From Glandiceps talaboti (taxonomy: Eukaryota > Hemichordata > Enteropneusta > Spengelidae), in contig NC_135551.1 of NCBI RefSeq assembly GCF_964340395.1, positions 25,291,003-25,355,002 on the forward strand: a stretch of DNA of 64,000 nt, written 5' to 3'. The notes beneath the pieces are model-generated. The model was not told the DNA's origin, ran no database searches, and saw nothing but the letters and a program-made list of their open reading frames with translations. Each line of letters begins with the position of its first letter. Position 1 is the first letter of the stretch. Shown here one piece after another: positions 46,197 through 57,862 of this stretch. The position numbers and the translations under genes are program-made.

Positions 46197-47395
46197 TTAA
46201 TTAAACTGTTCTGGGATCACTGCATGCCTTTTCCGCGAGACCCTCTGACAATTCTCTAACTTTAAAAGCAAGTCACATAGTGCCAAAGGCGCTGTTGAGG
46301 GCTGGAGCTGCACAACAGATGTACTGTCATGGTTTGCATTTGTTCGGCAACCTTCCGACCTCAGATCCGAGATGATGACGTTACAAGGCTAGCTGTGACA
46401 TTGCAAATGTCTTCTGTCATTGTTACAACAGATGATTGTATAGTAGGGATTTCTTCAACATTCATTGGATAGTTCAAAGGCTACATCTCAACACCACGTT
46501 TTAATCAGTCAATTCCTTAACTACGTATTACAGTACTACAGTATTACAAAACATATTTGTACTGTGATTTCTCCCCCCCCCAAAAAAAAAAAAATTGACG
46601 AAGGGTTTGGAGTTTTCTTGAAGAAAAAATAGTAGCAAATTTATATTTGCAAGGCACATACTACATTTTAATGTTTGTATAGCTTGCTTGGCAAAACACA
46701 CCCACTAAACTGGCCATGATGTGACTGTGACTGGTATCTCCAAATGGGGTTGCTGTAGTTACAAAAAATAGAACCATTACTCCCTTAGGGGTAGGAACGA
46801 CTGCTCACTCACCCTAATGACGTAAACACATTCTTGCATTAAACCTGTATATAAAGAAATCATTCTTCAGTTGTTAATTGTGTTATGTTAATTAACTCCA
46901 TTAAGTTAAGTTAACCACACATTGTTTACCCCAAAACGCATGACCTTGAAAGTAGTGGACGAAAGTGGGAAGTAATTTTTTTAAAACGACAAAGTTGCGA
47001 ATGACAACAGCTAGCATAATAGAAGACAGGTACTCTATTGTTGTATGGACGGCCTTAGGGTAAATTTTGACCTCAACTGAAATCACTTGTCAACAAAAGT
47101 CACTCCGGTACAAGACTCAGTGGACGGGCTGGGAATAATTAATATCTTTATATCTCTATTCAGTCACGTGACATTTTGATTTTATTCAACATTCCGCAAC
47201 GGAGTGCATCCTTATGTGTTGTATGGTGATATTGATACGATGAAAACATGTACAAATCAAGAAAGGTGCTCAGTTTCAGACTGTGATCATTTAACATTTA
47301 ACTTTTAACGATTTGGATGTACTACTGCTAACACATTAACAAATATAGAATACTTAAACTGACAGAGTTGGGAATCTTATTTTACAAGGTGGTAA
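46197..47395. other. Spacer, no gene recognised
   Basis: Contains a C-run followed by an A-run at about 46571-46594. No coding or RNA gene is visible. Confidence 0.5.
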
Positions 47396-47396
47396 C

Positions 47397-47723
<327 letters not shown>

Positions 47724-48156
47724 GATAGAGCATCGAACTACTAGTTCACCTATTGATGTTTTCCAGTTTGATAAGCTAATCATGTAGATCGTCGACAATC
47801 TTTCACAGTTTCAAGTTTGCATGGTTGACTTCAGATCATGTCAAATTTTAAAGAGTTTGAAAGTGTCTATGCGGTGGTGAATAGGTATATTACAAAGGCC
47901 TCAGCTACCAACTCAAACAAATGCCATTAAAGAAGGTAGGTATCGGGTACTTCCATCGCGTAATGAGTTCGGAGAAATATGAGAAGTAGCTTTCAATAAA
48001 CAATTCACCGAAATGCCATTGTGTGAAGTCTTTGTACGGAAGAAGGTGGGGTGAAGGAGACATAAATCAGTGGCGTTGGGGGCGCTTCGAAATTGGCGAA
48101 AAGGCTTTTATTGCACGAGCTCGTTTCAAAATGATAGTGCGGTTTCTTATGACTAG

Positions 48157-48499
48157 TATTCTGGTGGCCATTTGGGGATTTGTTATTTATTTTGGATTTT
48201 TAATTTTAAAACAATTTTATCATGGTTTCCTACTTGAAAAATCAATGTGGAACAAAATAGACCAAGTCTGTGTTTGTAAGTTACTACATTGCAAAAAACT
48301 AATGTTAAGTTTATTGTACGTATAATAACAAAGATTTTGCACACTTAGTAATCTTTTGCAATATACTGATGATTTACAAACAAAGACTTGGCATGTGTCG
48401 TTAAACATTGAGTTTTCATGTAGGAAGCCATGATAATATTGTTTTATGACGTGAAAATCCAAAATAAATGCCCAATTCTCATCCATATGGTCACTTTAA
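48157..48499. mobile_element. Fold-back element family A, copy 2
   Basis: It shares with the copy at 16367 the arm words ATTTATTTTGGATTTTTA, TTTCCTACTTGAAAAAT, the centre TTATTGTAC/GTATAATAA (48311-48328) and the right end CTCATCCATATGGTCACTTTAA. The arms have diverged and the left arm is about 17 bp shorter, so this copy is older. Confidence 0.75.
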
Positions 48500-49499
48500 A
48501 ACGGTTTCAAATCCATCAAAACTTTCTGTCGTGCACTTTTCCCCGTCACGAAATTATACGAAAGCTTAAAAAGCTGGTTTATTAAGTCCACCAGTCTGAG
48601 ATAGGTGAAACTAACACAGTACTCGAAAGACGTGTTGCTACCAGTTTTATGGCATTTGTCCAATAGTACGTTTGTTCTATTTTTGGAATGAAAGTTTGAC
48701 CTCCTACAGTGAGCTAGATGCACTAAACGAAATCTCAAAATGTTATGCCAATATCTGTCATCTTGACTACGTTTTAATGAAAAATTACATAAAGTTTATG
48801 TTCATCAAAAGTTAAGACATGTGACTGGAAAACACAAGAAAACAATCATTTAGTGTGGAGAATCATTCAAATAGAATAATAAGAAATTATAATATGACAC
48901 AGGGGGTGCTACAGTCAATATTTTTCTTTTAATCATCGATATGTTATTTGTCATTTATAGTACGATTTGTTCGTTTTCACAAGACAAGGCAAGACCAAGA
49001 GGGTTGCGGGAACACCTACAATTCTAGATCTGTTGTTGTCAGTTCAAGACCAAGATAATTTGGGATCTAGTGGCTGTTTTGTTGAAAATGGAGTGGGTTT
49101 GGAGTATGGTTTTTCCATATATCGAGAACGTGCTTCGAAATCACAAGAGGGCTTGGCACCCTTGTTTTATTAGTCAGAGAGTCTGTCTTGACTTGCAGAC
49201 TATTGTGTGATTCTCTCTACGCCAAGATCTAGAATATACGTTTGCGCATGTGCCATATCAATTTTCATGTCAAAAGGAAAGAACCTGTTGTGTAGTGAAG
49301 AAAATACTATTTGGGTCGAAATCTTGGAAGTGAGTCATAGTGCTTTCATATTTTAAGGTTGGTAAATCACAATATAAGTTGTTATCTATGTTCAGAATGA
49401 TCTGTATGTGTTTTTTTTTATTGTGCGTTTTGAGCGCAATAGGGAAAACTGTACGACCTTCATAACTTTTGTTTTTCGATTCGTTCCTCTATCTTTTAA
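48500..49499. other. Spacer, no gene recognised
   Basis: No exon, RNA gene or repeat recognised. A short open frame at 48967-49173 has no family match or splice context. Confidence 0.45.
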
Positions 49500-49635
49500 C
49501 TGAGGGATATCTGTCTGAGGGATATATGTCTGTTTGTCCGCCCGCCCCCCCCGCCCACCCGCCCGTGTATTTTCGTGTTAGCAATAACAATTGAAGCATA
49601 GATCACAGGCGCTTGGAATATCTGTTTGAGGGATA

Positions 49636-49674
<39 letters not shown>

Positions 49675-49687
49675 GCCTTTTTGTCTG

Positions 49688-49720
<33 letters not shown>

Positions 49721-50225
49721 GAGGTATATGTCTGTCAGTCTGTCTGTCTGCCCGCCCACCCGCCCCCACGGTATGTTTTATTTTCGTTTTAGCAATGATA
49801 ATTAAAGCATAGATCACAGGGGCTTGGAATTGGCCATATTTGTTTACAAATAGTTGTTTTTTGTTTATTGTTATTTTTTTTTGCTTTTTAAAAATATATT
49901 TTCCCTACCAGGTGGCATGTAAGAAAGTAATGATTTGAAAATCTGGTGTTGTGGGTTTTTTTCTAAATGAATTTTAACCAGCTTTACTATGACTACCTTA
50001 TTAATTATGTATGAGTTTGTTCTACTGAGCGCCCTCAACCGGTGACCTTTCCTTGTCCCAACTCACCATATACTAAGTACAATTTTTTTCATTGTGTTGT
50101 TAGCAATAAAAAAAGGTAAACAATAAAACTAATTTTTGTTAAGAAAGAAAGTAAGCAATAAACTAAAAAAAAAAAATTGTAAACAAATATGGCCAATTCC
50201 AAGCCCCAGTGCATAGATTGATAAT
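49500..50225. repeat. Duplicated and inverted segments with TCTG microsatellites
   Basis: A 51-bp segment with TAGCAATAACAATTGAAGCA and GATCACAGGCGCTTGGAAT at 49569-49619 recurs directly at 49782-49832. The end of the second copy, GGGGCTTGGAATTGGCCATA plus TTTGTTTACAA, returns in inverted orientation at about 50177-50208. (TCTG)n tracts lie at 49637-49720 and 49730-49750. Confidence 0.65.
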
Positions 50226-51003
50226 TTGGTGAAGTTAGCCACACTCGGGGGGGGGGGGGGGCTGATTGAGATGATAGATAAACTTTGAGTAATGTCACAA
50301 AATATCATATTAGACGACGTGTTACTTATCGATACCTGGCAAACAAAGACATACATCAGACATATCTAATGGTACAGGTTTATTTACTGAGACACAATGG
50401 GACGGTTTCTACTAAATCGTTGCAGTGACAGCGAAGTTCTGACCTCATCACACACCCCTGTAGATGTTTACGTGCGTTTTACATTGAAATGTTTGTACAT
50501 TGTATTCAGTATGGATTTTAACGAGTATGGTTCCGTCTCTTGAAAGATCTTATTGAAATACTGTAGAGAACATTGAATGGTCGAAGCAGCCCCACCTACA
50601 TACACACATGAATAACAGCAAACCAGTAGAAAGTTTCTGAGTCAGTCAGGCGTTCTACGATTTACTAGCTCCGTATGTGTCAGGGATACAATATACATGT
50701 TTTTCTTTTTGTACTTTAGAGTCACCATTTATACACAATTAATGGAGGGGGGGGGGGCGTTATATTTTGTGCATGATATTTTTTGAACACAGGTATTCCA
50801 ATGACAGAGAATGTGTGTGTGTGTGTGGGGGGGGGGTAATGTTTGTGCAAGGTCTTAGAAGAGTGTCAACACCGAATTTCAAAAACTGTTCCTTCTGTTC
50901 AATCCCGAAGGGACCGCAATGACGCACAAGTGTATAGCGAACGACTAAGAAATGGATTCACTTATGTAGAGAGGAGATGGTTTCTTTCTCAACTTAATAC
51001 TTG

Positions 51004-51834
51004 TGTTACGATCCAAAATATCGTATTTCGGAATTATGGGAATAAATTCTACTTTTCGGCATTGTAGGCCATAGGTCAGATGTAGACTGGCGATGACGAA
51101 TCTGGGCAAACATGATGTAACTGAAATACACATGATTGGTTAGAGAAAAGTACATAATAACTTTTATGATGCCATGATCATACTCTGTATTTAACATTCC
51201 TTGAGACGATTTTACCTGATTACCGATTACATATTGTATCTATGCAACGGTGTTACTTAGTTGTTATAAAAAGAAAAACACAAAAACAAATTTACAAGAA
51301 AGCTTTGGCTATGCCACTCGTCATGTTTCTCCAGTTCTCAAGTCGCGGGTCGCTCCTTTAGGAAAACGGGGGGTGGTGTTACGATCCAAAATATCGTATT
51401 TCGGAATTATGGGAATAAATTCTACTTTTCGGCATTGTAGGCCATAGGTCAGATGTAGACTGGCGATGACGAATCTGGGCAAACATGATGTAACTGAAAT
51501 ACACATGATTGGTTAGAGAAAAGTACATAATAACTTTTATGATGCCATGATCTTAGGGTGTGACTTGCTATTTATATAGTCGTTGTGTAAATTCCATGGT
51601 ATTCGAAGTATACTTTAGATGAGAATAAAACATCCAGAATCAGGAGAGGAGCTCACGAGCCTGAGAGACGAGCTCTCGGGTAGGTGATTCTGGCAAGCCG
51701 AAATATCTTCTCAGTCGTGACTAATTCCCGACTTGGACCTGAACGATCCCGTACGAGAGTATGAGAGTGTGAGTGCTAGAGTGTAACGTCTGAACTATCC
51801 ATACTTATACCGTTCAACTCTACGACTCTCAACA
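51004..51834 (+). mobile_element. LTR retrotransposon with internal deletion
   Basis: The 3' LTR spans 51377-51834 (458 bp) with inverted ends TGTT...AACA. It contains TTTATATAG at 51571-51579 and AATAAA at 51624-51629, as expected for U3/R. A truncated 5' LTR, 51004-51179 (176 bp), is identical to the first 176 bp of the 3' LTR. Between them remain 197 bp of internal sequence ending in the purine-rich tract GGAAAACGGGGGGTGG (51361-51376) directly before the 3' LTR. The 4-bp target duplication CTTG flanks the unit at 51000-51003 and 51835-51838. Primer-binding site, gag and pol are gone. Superfamily cannot be told. Confidence 0.8.
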
Positions 51835-52177
51835 CTTGTATGAGATGTTTACATTTTGTACTTACTACCAAACCAGAGTGACTATAGTGTTTCAATTAGG
51901 CTGCACGATATATGTATGTCTCACACAAGTTTGTTTTGGTTACAAATTACATTCAACAGAATAGAGACGAGACAATGACAGAACACAGTTATATAACATG
52001 ATACATTTTATCCCAGTGTGTGTGAACACAAATCAATGTATCTGTCGGATAGAACAAGGACGATTGAAGAAAAAAGACTGTTTATTTGTGTTCACATACA
52101 CAGTGAGATGAAATATAACAATTCATGTGTGTGCGAGCTGTCAATGCTTAAATTTCGTTTGTAATTTGTAACAAAAA

Positions 52178-52179
52178 TC

Positions 52180-52221
<42 letters not shown>

Positions 52222-52232
52222 GTCTGTTCGTC

Positions 52233-52299
<67 letters not shown>

Positions 52300-52320
52300 C
52301 GCTCTCGCTTTCTCTTTCCT

Positions 52321-52409
<89 letters not shown>
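52178..52409. repeat. TCTG and CT microsatellites upstream of vWA gene 2
   Basis: (TCTG)n at 52178-52298 and (CT)n at 52326-52409, ending 51 bases before the acceptor of the first coding exon. Confidence 0.95.
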
Positions 52410-52412
<3 letters not shown>

Positions 52413-52485
52413 CTCGAATTGGACCTTCGAATAATGATTCAGATGTCTTTGTATTTACAGATAACACCATTCAAATCCGTCCAGT

Positions 52486-55156
52486 ATGCCACTTGACACC
52501 GTGTTATGTCTGGATACCTCGTATTCCATGGAGGGTACAGGAATTGCTGAGTTGAAAAGGGCGGGAACGGCTTTCTTGCTGGGTATACAACAAACTGCCC
52601 AGCAGATAGGAGTGCGAGAAAACGTTGCTGTGGTGGAATTTGGAAGGAACACTCGCATTGTGAAGAGTTTGTCTGACAATTACAGACTGACAAAAATCGC
52701 TATAGGTATTTGTACTAATAAGATTTTCAAATGACGTAGTATGGTTTGTTTATTATTACTGCTGCAGTATTAGTCAACTCAACGTTGCCTCTTTTCTTAC
52801 CAGAGATACACATTTCACAAACTAATATCTATCACACAATTTTCACGAAATTTACTATATATCTGCCTTTATATCGAAATGGTTGTGCCAATTCAGTCTC
52901 TTCTACAATGTTATATATTGAATAAGGTTTCTCTGATATTATTACATCATGGGGAGGGGGGTGAGGGGTGGGGTGGTACTGCTGTTTAGCATCCAACATG
53001 TTCAATCTCTTCTAAGAGTTGAATCACTATATGAACAATCATGTTTTTAAAACTTGTGTACAGATTCACTGACAGCTGGGGGTTCTACACCTATGTTTGA
53101 AGGATTAATGTTCGCACTGAAAGAAATTATTACAAATGGTAAGTCGATAAATCTTGGTGTTTCAGTTGTTGTTCTGTGTGTCTATCATTGTATCCCCTCT
53201 TCCTCATTCGCCTCTTAATTTCTCTCCGTTCTTCTATATAGTCTTCGTGGTTTGAACATATGATATTGTTTTTGCCATTGTTGCGAGTCCGTATGGTATT
53301 GACTGTTTGACACACACTGCTGTGATGGTCTTATTGTGAGTGAAAAGAACTACTACACCAAAAGAAAGGAAAAAAACAACAAGCACGAAGAAAGAGTAAT
53401 GTTTTCATCATTTTACAGGTGGTGTGTTATCATTACCCGGTGGCGTGAAAATGACCCCCAGAATTATCTTAATGACCGATACACGACCAGACGTGAGTAA
53501 AATTTTATTTGACTTTTTAAATAAGTTTTAAATGCTATCTTTTTTTTCTTCATTCAGAAATGATAAAACCTTTTCAACTAAAAAGGGACAGATTTGACCA
53601 GTCTTAACTTGTGTAAATTGTCGATTTTTTTCAAATTCGCTAACCGCCAAGTATCGTTCACATTGATATCAGAATAAAGAGAACGTGTTGAAAGCCGCCC
53701 TATCCTTTGGACCGTTATGGAAAGAAGTAGGACTTCCCCATCCTATCCCTATAGCTTGTGTTGGCTGTGGTCCAGGTGTTGATAGGGTATGTATGCAAAT
53801 ATCAACTGTCACATCAAAATGATAACACACGCTGGTGTCATTTACCAGGTTTTGGATACACTGGGTACACGATAAAATTTCACGTCTCCATTAAAATGTA
53901 CTAGAACCGAATGTGGGGCAATTTTTACTCGTGTTAACATAATGGAAATTAATCGAGCACTGTACAAAGCAGAATTGGCTGAATAACAGTTTAGGAGATG
54001 GCCAAAGTCAAAGTGACCCCCCCCCCACTTCAAGTGGTTTTTCCAAAATCATCCCCTCGCTAATTCAAGTGATGTTTTTAAAAATAACCTCCCTCCCACC
54101 AAAAACACAACCGCCTCTGTGTCAGTTAAAACGACCGACCCCTAATCACTGTCGAGAAGAACCCTACCTTTAATTCATTTTAATGCATAAAGCAAGACAC
54201 AGGGTGAATCTTTATATAGAAGGTTCTTATTAGTTATCACTGTGTCTATTTCTTTAAAAAAAGACTTCCATCCCTTTTCTGTAGCTCAACTTTTCATCTT
54301 AACGTGTGGATACATGATGCACACACATGATTTGCAAAATCTTTGTTGAAATACTGTTTAAAGAAAGTTTATGAAACAGTAAAGGAACAATACATAATAA
54401 CATAGTTTTCAGTAGAAAATAACTTTGCTCTCTCTGTAGGATTTGCTGGCTAAAATCGCAGGTGTTACAAATGGTATGTTTGTTGTCGGTGACATTACTC
54501 AACTGAGTGATTTCTTCCGTCGACAAGTACTACTCATTCGATTTGCTGCACAGTTTGCACATGGTAAGTATATCAATAAGAGTGCTCGTTTGGACAGGAT
54601 AAATTTCCCACGCTAGCGCTGTATGTAAGAAGAGCGTATGTCGTTCAGTTTGATTGCACTGAACAGCATAGGCTTTCTCTGTGTGTTGACTCTGACTCAC
54701 TGTTTGAAATTCCTTTCTGCGGAAAAAAACCCTAGCTACTCAGGAAGGCACAAGCTGAGTTTGTTTTTAGCCATAGTTTTTGCTGCACATCTAAAGGGTA
54801 CTCACAGTATATTCTTCTTACTGAAGCATACTTCTCACTTGCAACTAACTGAACTTAAACCTGGTATAAATTATAAATCATCCAATGTCGTAATTTATCA
54901 TACGTTATCGTCGTATTAAAATATCGAGGAAGTCCCAACTATGCAATGAACTATTCTAACAATGCCAGAAGAATCCGTGACATCAAGTGGCCAAGTTATA
55001 TACCGTTTTGATTTGACATGACATAGAGGGCATGAATCGACATTAACGTTCAACTAGAATAATCAAATCTAGAGTTTATGTAAGTATTTTCATTCAAGTA
55101 AAATAAACTCAGCTTGTGCTAATTTCAGGAGTTACCGAAGGTACATAGATAAATAG

Positions 55157-55246
<90 letters not shown>

Positions 55247-55920
55247 CCAATCAACCAACCAACCAACCAACCAACCAACCAACCAACCAACCAACCAACC
55301 AACCAACCAACCAACCAATCAAGCAAGCAAGCAATCAATCAATCAATACGATTTCACATAATTTCTTTAGATATGGATAAACTGAGATCTCTCCTTGTAT
55401 TACGGGCATTTATGGAACAAATGGGTGAAGACGTTGACGATGACGAGGAACTAGTAAGTAGTCACTGTGGATGGTTGTTCATTCCTTTAAACCAAATTAG
55501 ATATCTAGGTATACTTAATCATTCATGTGCCTAAATTCATTATGATGGGTTGGGAACTTGGGGTGGGGGTAGGTATGAGTTGAACACATACATTTTTGAC
55601 ATACTTGAACGACTACCTCGTCGCTAGATGCATTTCCTCCAAAGGAATATTTTCTTTGGGTATAAATTTGATACTATCGTTTAAAGTCCGAAAGGCAAAT
55701 ATTCATGTGTTTGGACCAAGGACTTGATAAGCGTTCAGTGAAATACTTTCATTTTTTTTTATCTAGAAGTATATTTTTAAAAAAAACTCCTTGATTTCTT
55801 CGTTTACAGCAAGGTCTGATGGCGTTATTATTGGCCATGGTGATAGTATCAGCTGAAGGTGGCGGTACATCTGTGAGTATCAATCTATTTGTTTGATAGT
55901 CTAGCTATCTGTGTGTGTGT

Positions 55921-55969
<49 letters not shown>

Positions 55970-56266
55970 CATCAGTATACCTTCGCCTAAATGTATAAAT
56001 AACTGGAAAACCGGAGTAAAGGGAATACAATAGTTCCTATAATCCACCAACCAAGCTGGACAATAACATGTTAACAAATATTTACAATTTGTCGTGATAT
56101 AATTTCAACTGTAAAAACTTATATTTCCCTTCTCTTTCAGGCACAGCGTCAACCAGCTGTAGGTTCAAGTTCGAGTCCAAGTCCTGTTTACAGACCCCCA
56201 ACACCATCTGTTTACTACAGACCTGTAACACCAGCTGAGAGTAGTTGCACCTGTGCAATTATCTAA
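52486..56266 (+). CDS. Short intracellular vWA protein with a CaaX box (vWA gene 2)
   Basis: Eight coding exons join in frame to 292 residues: 52486-52705, 53064-53138, 53419-53492, 53673-53786, 54440-54563, 55371-55453, 55810-55872, 56141-56266. The first six exons have exactly the same lengths and phases as those of the gene at 34504, and the first exon is again preceded by an acceptor (52458-52460) and a shared 5' UTR ending ATCCGTCCAG before the start codon. MIDAS residues are kept: DTSYS (10-14), Thr82 in GGSTP, Asp119 in MTDTRP. The acidic segment EDVDDDEEL and the hydrophobic run [12 protein letters not shown] follow at about 221-240. The MIB/HERC2 modules are absent. Instead one short exon encodes a Ser/Pro/Tyr-rich tail with a twofold YRPxTP motif, ending CTCAII: a CaaX box with an extra Cys two residues before it that could be palmitoylated. 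A vWA adaptor without the ubiquitin-ligase-type modules is inferred. Confidence 0.9.
54748..55119. mobile_element. Possible small inverted-repeat element in vWA gene 2 intron 5
   Basis: GCACAAGCTGAGTTTGTTTT at 54748-54767 and its near-complement AAATAAACTCAGCTTGTGC at 55101-55119 bound 372 bp with no coding content. Similarity extends weakly outward (ACTCAGGAA versus TTTCAGGAGT). No clear target duplication was identified. Confidence 0.45.
55157..55347. repeat. Compound AATC, AACC, AAGC, AATC tetranucleotide array
   Basis: It stays in one register from 55157 to 55347 in vWA gene 2 intron 5 and ends 23 bases before the exon at 55371. Confidence 0.95.
55912..55972. repeat. GT/GC dinucleotide microsatellite
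   Basis: (GT)n ending in GCGCGCGC in vWA gene 2 intron 7; an alternating purine-pyrimidine run. Confidence 0.9.
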
Positions 56267-56539
56267 AGACCGTCCAATGTTTTATGATAGTATAAAAACT
56301 TACCATTACTAGTACTTTTTGTGATGAACAACGCCATTTTAGTCTAAGGCTTTTAAAATGTCAAAATGTGGGAACTTTCCCTAAAACATGTGTTGAACTA
56401 TTTTTACAATTTCATATTACAGTATGATGTAATAGAAATGCAGAACGAATCCGAATAATATCAGTCCTACTTTATTTAGTTTTAATCTATACTATTACGT
56501 AATAGGTCCTTGCATTATAATATTAGATCTAATAGTTAG

Positions 56540-56740
56540 TTACTACAAATATACGTCATAGCATGTGTACATATCTATCATCAATTACTTCCTATGACAT
56601 ACGTTTAAGTGTAAATATATCTGTCAAATACTACATACGTCACAGGTTCGAAATGTAAATACTTACCTTAGCAGTAACTAAATACGTCACATGTTCAAGT
56701 GTAAATACGAACGAGCTATATACGTCACAGGCTCAAGTAT
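56540..56740. repeat. Degenerate repeat with TACGTCA motifs, vWA gene 2 3' flank
   Basis: Four TACGTCA words (near 56552, 56636, 56683 and 56721) sit in related 40-85 bp contexts of the form TACGTCACAGGTTCAAGTGTAAATA with variations. TACGTCA is a half of the CRE-type bZIP site. Confidence 0.5.
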
Positions 56741-56837
56741 ATATGTGATATCTTTTTAGTTGGAATAATACATGGATATTTCACTATGGGTACAATGTAT
56801 GCATTAAGCAGTTTCATTTCAATATCTCAGACCTAGA

Positions 56838-57248
<411 letters not shown>

Positions 57249-57698
57249 TAGGTAAATAGGTATGACATCAGGCGAACAGGGAGGCAGATGTGGTCTATGA
57301 CAATTGAACTAAACATTTTCTAAATCCAGTTCACCATGTCTAATCAATGGTCTATAGAAATACTAGTGTGAATGTACATACTAGTATACAATCAGTCTTT
57401 GCAACCTGTTATCCCTTCAGGCTGTCTAACATGTAAGCTTATAAACGCTTTATTCCATGTCATTAAGTGTGTATAATTTATCATCATGTATATTAAACAT
57501 AAAGCCCGTGTCAAACGAGTAATTTAATAATATATATATATATAACTATGCGACGGCTTCCTTCTTCTATATTCAAAATTGTTCATGCTTTTATATGAAT
57601 TGGATTTGGATGTTATTCAAAGGCATTGACCTTGTCGTGGCACCGAATTTCTACACAAATACTGAGACATTGCTCTAAATTATTTCAGTGACATCTGT

Positions 57699-57862
57699 GA
57701 CTCTAATCTAATCTAATCTAATCTAATCTAATTTAATCTAATCTAATCTAGTCTAGTCAGGTCTGGCCTGGCCTGGCCTGGCCTGGTCTGGCCTGATCTG
57801 ATCTGATCTTATCCAATTTAATCTGATCTGATCCAATCTGATCTAATCTAATCTAATCTAAC
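57699..57862. repeat. Pentanucleotide array CTAAT, CTGGC, CTGAT
   Basis: (TCTAA)n grades into (CCTGG)n near 57766-57790, then (TCTGA)n and back to (TCTAA)n, keeping a 5-bp register. Confidence 0.9.

Noticed and set aside
54638-54919. 93-residue open frame in a vWA gene 2 intron
   Set aside because: It crosses the edge of a probable inverted-repeat element and matches no family.
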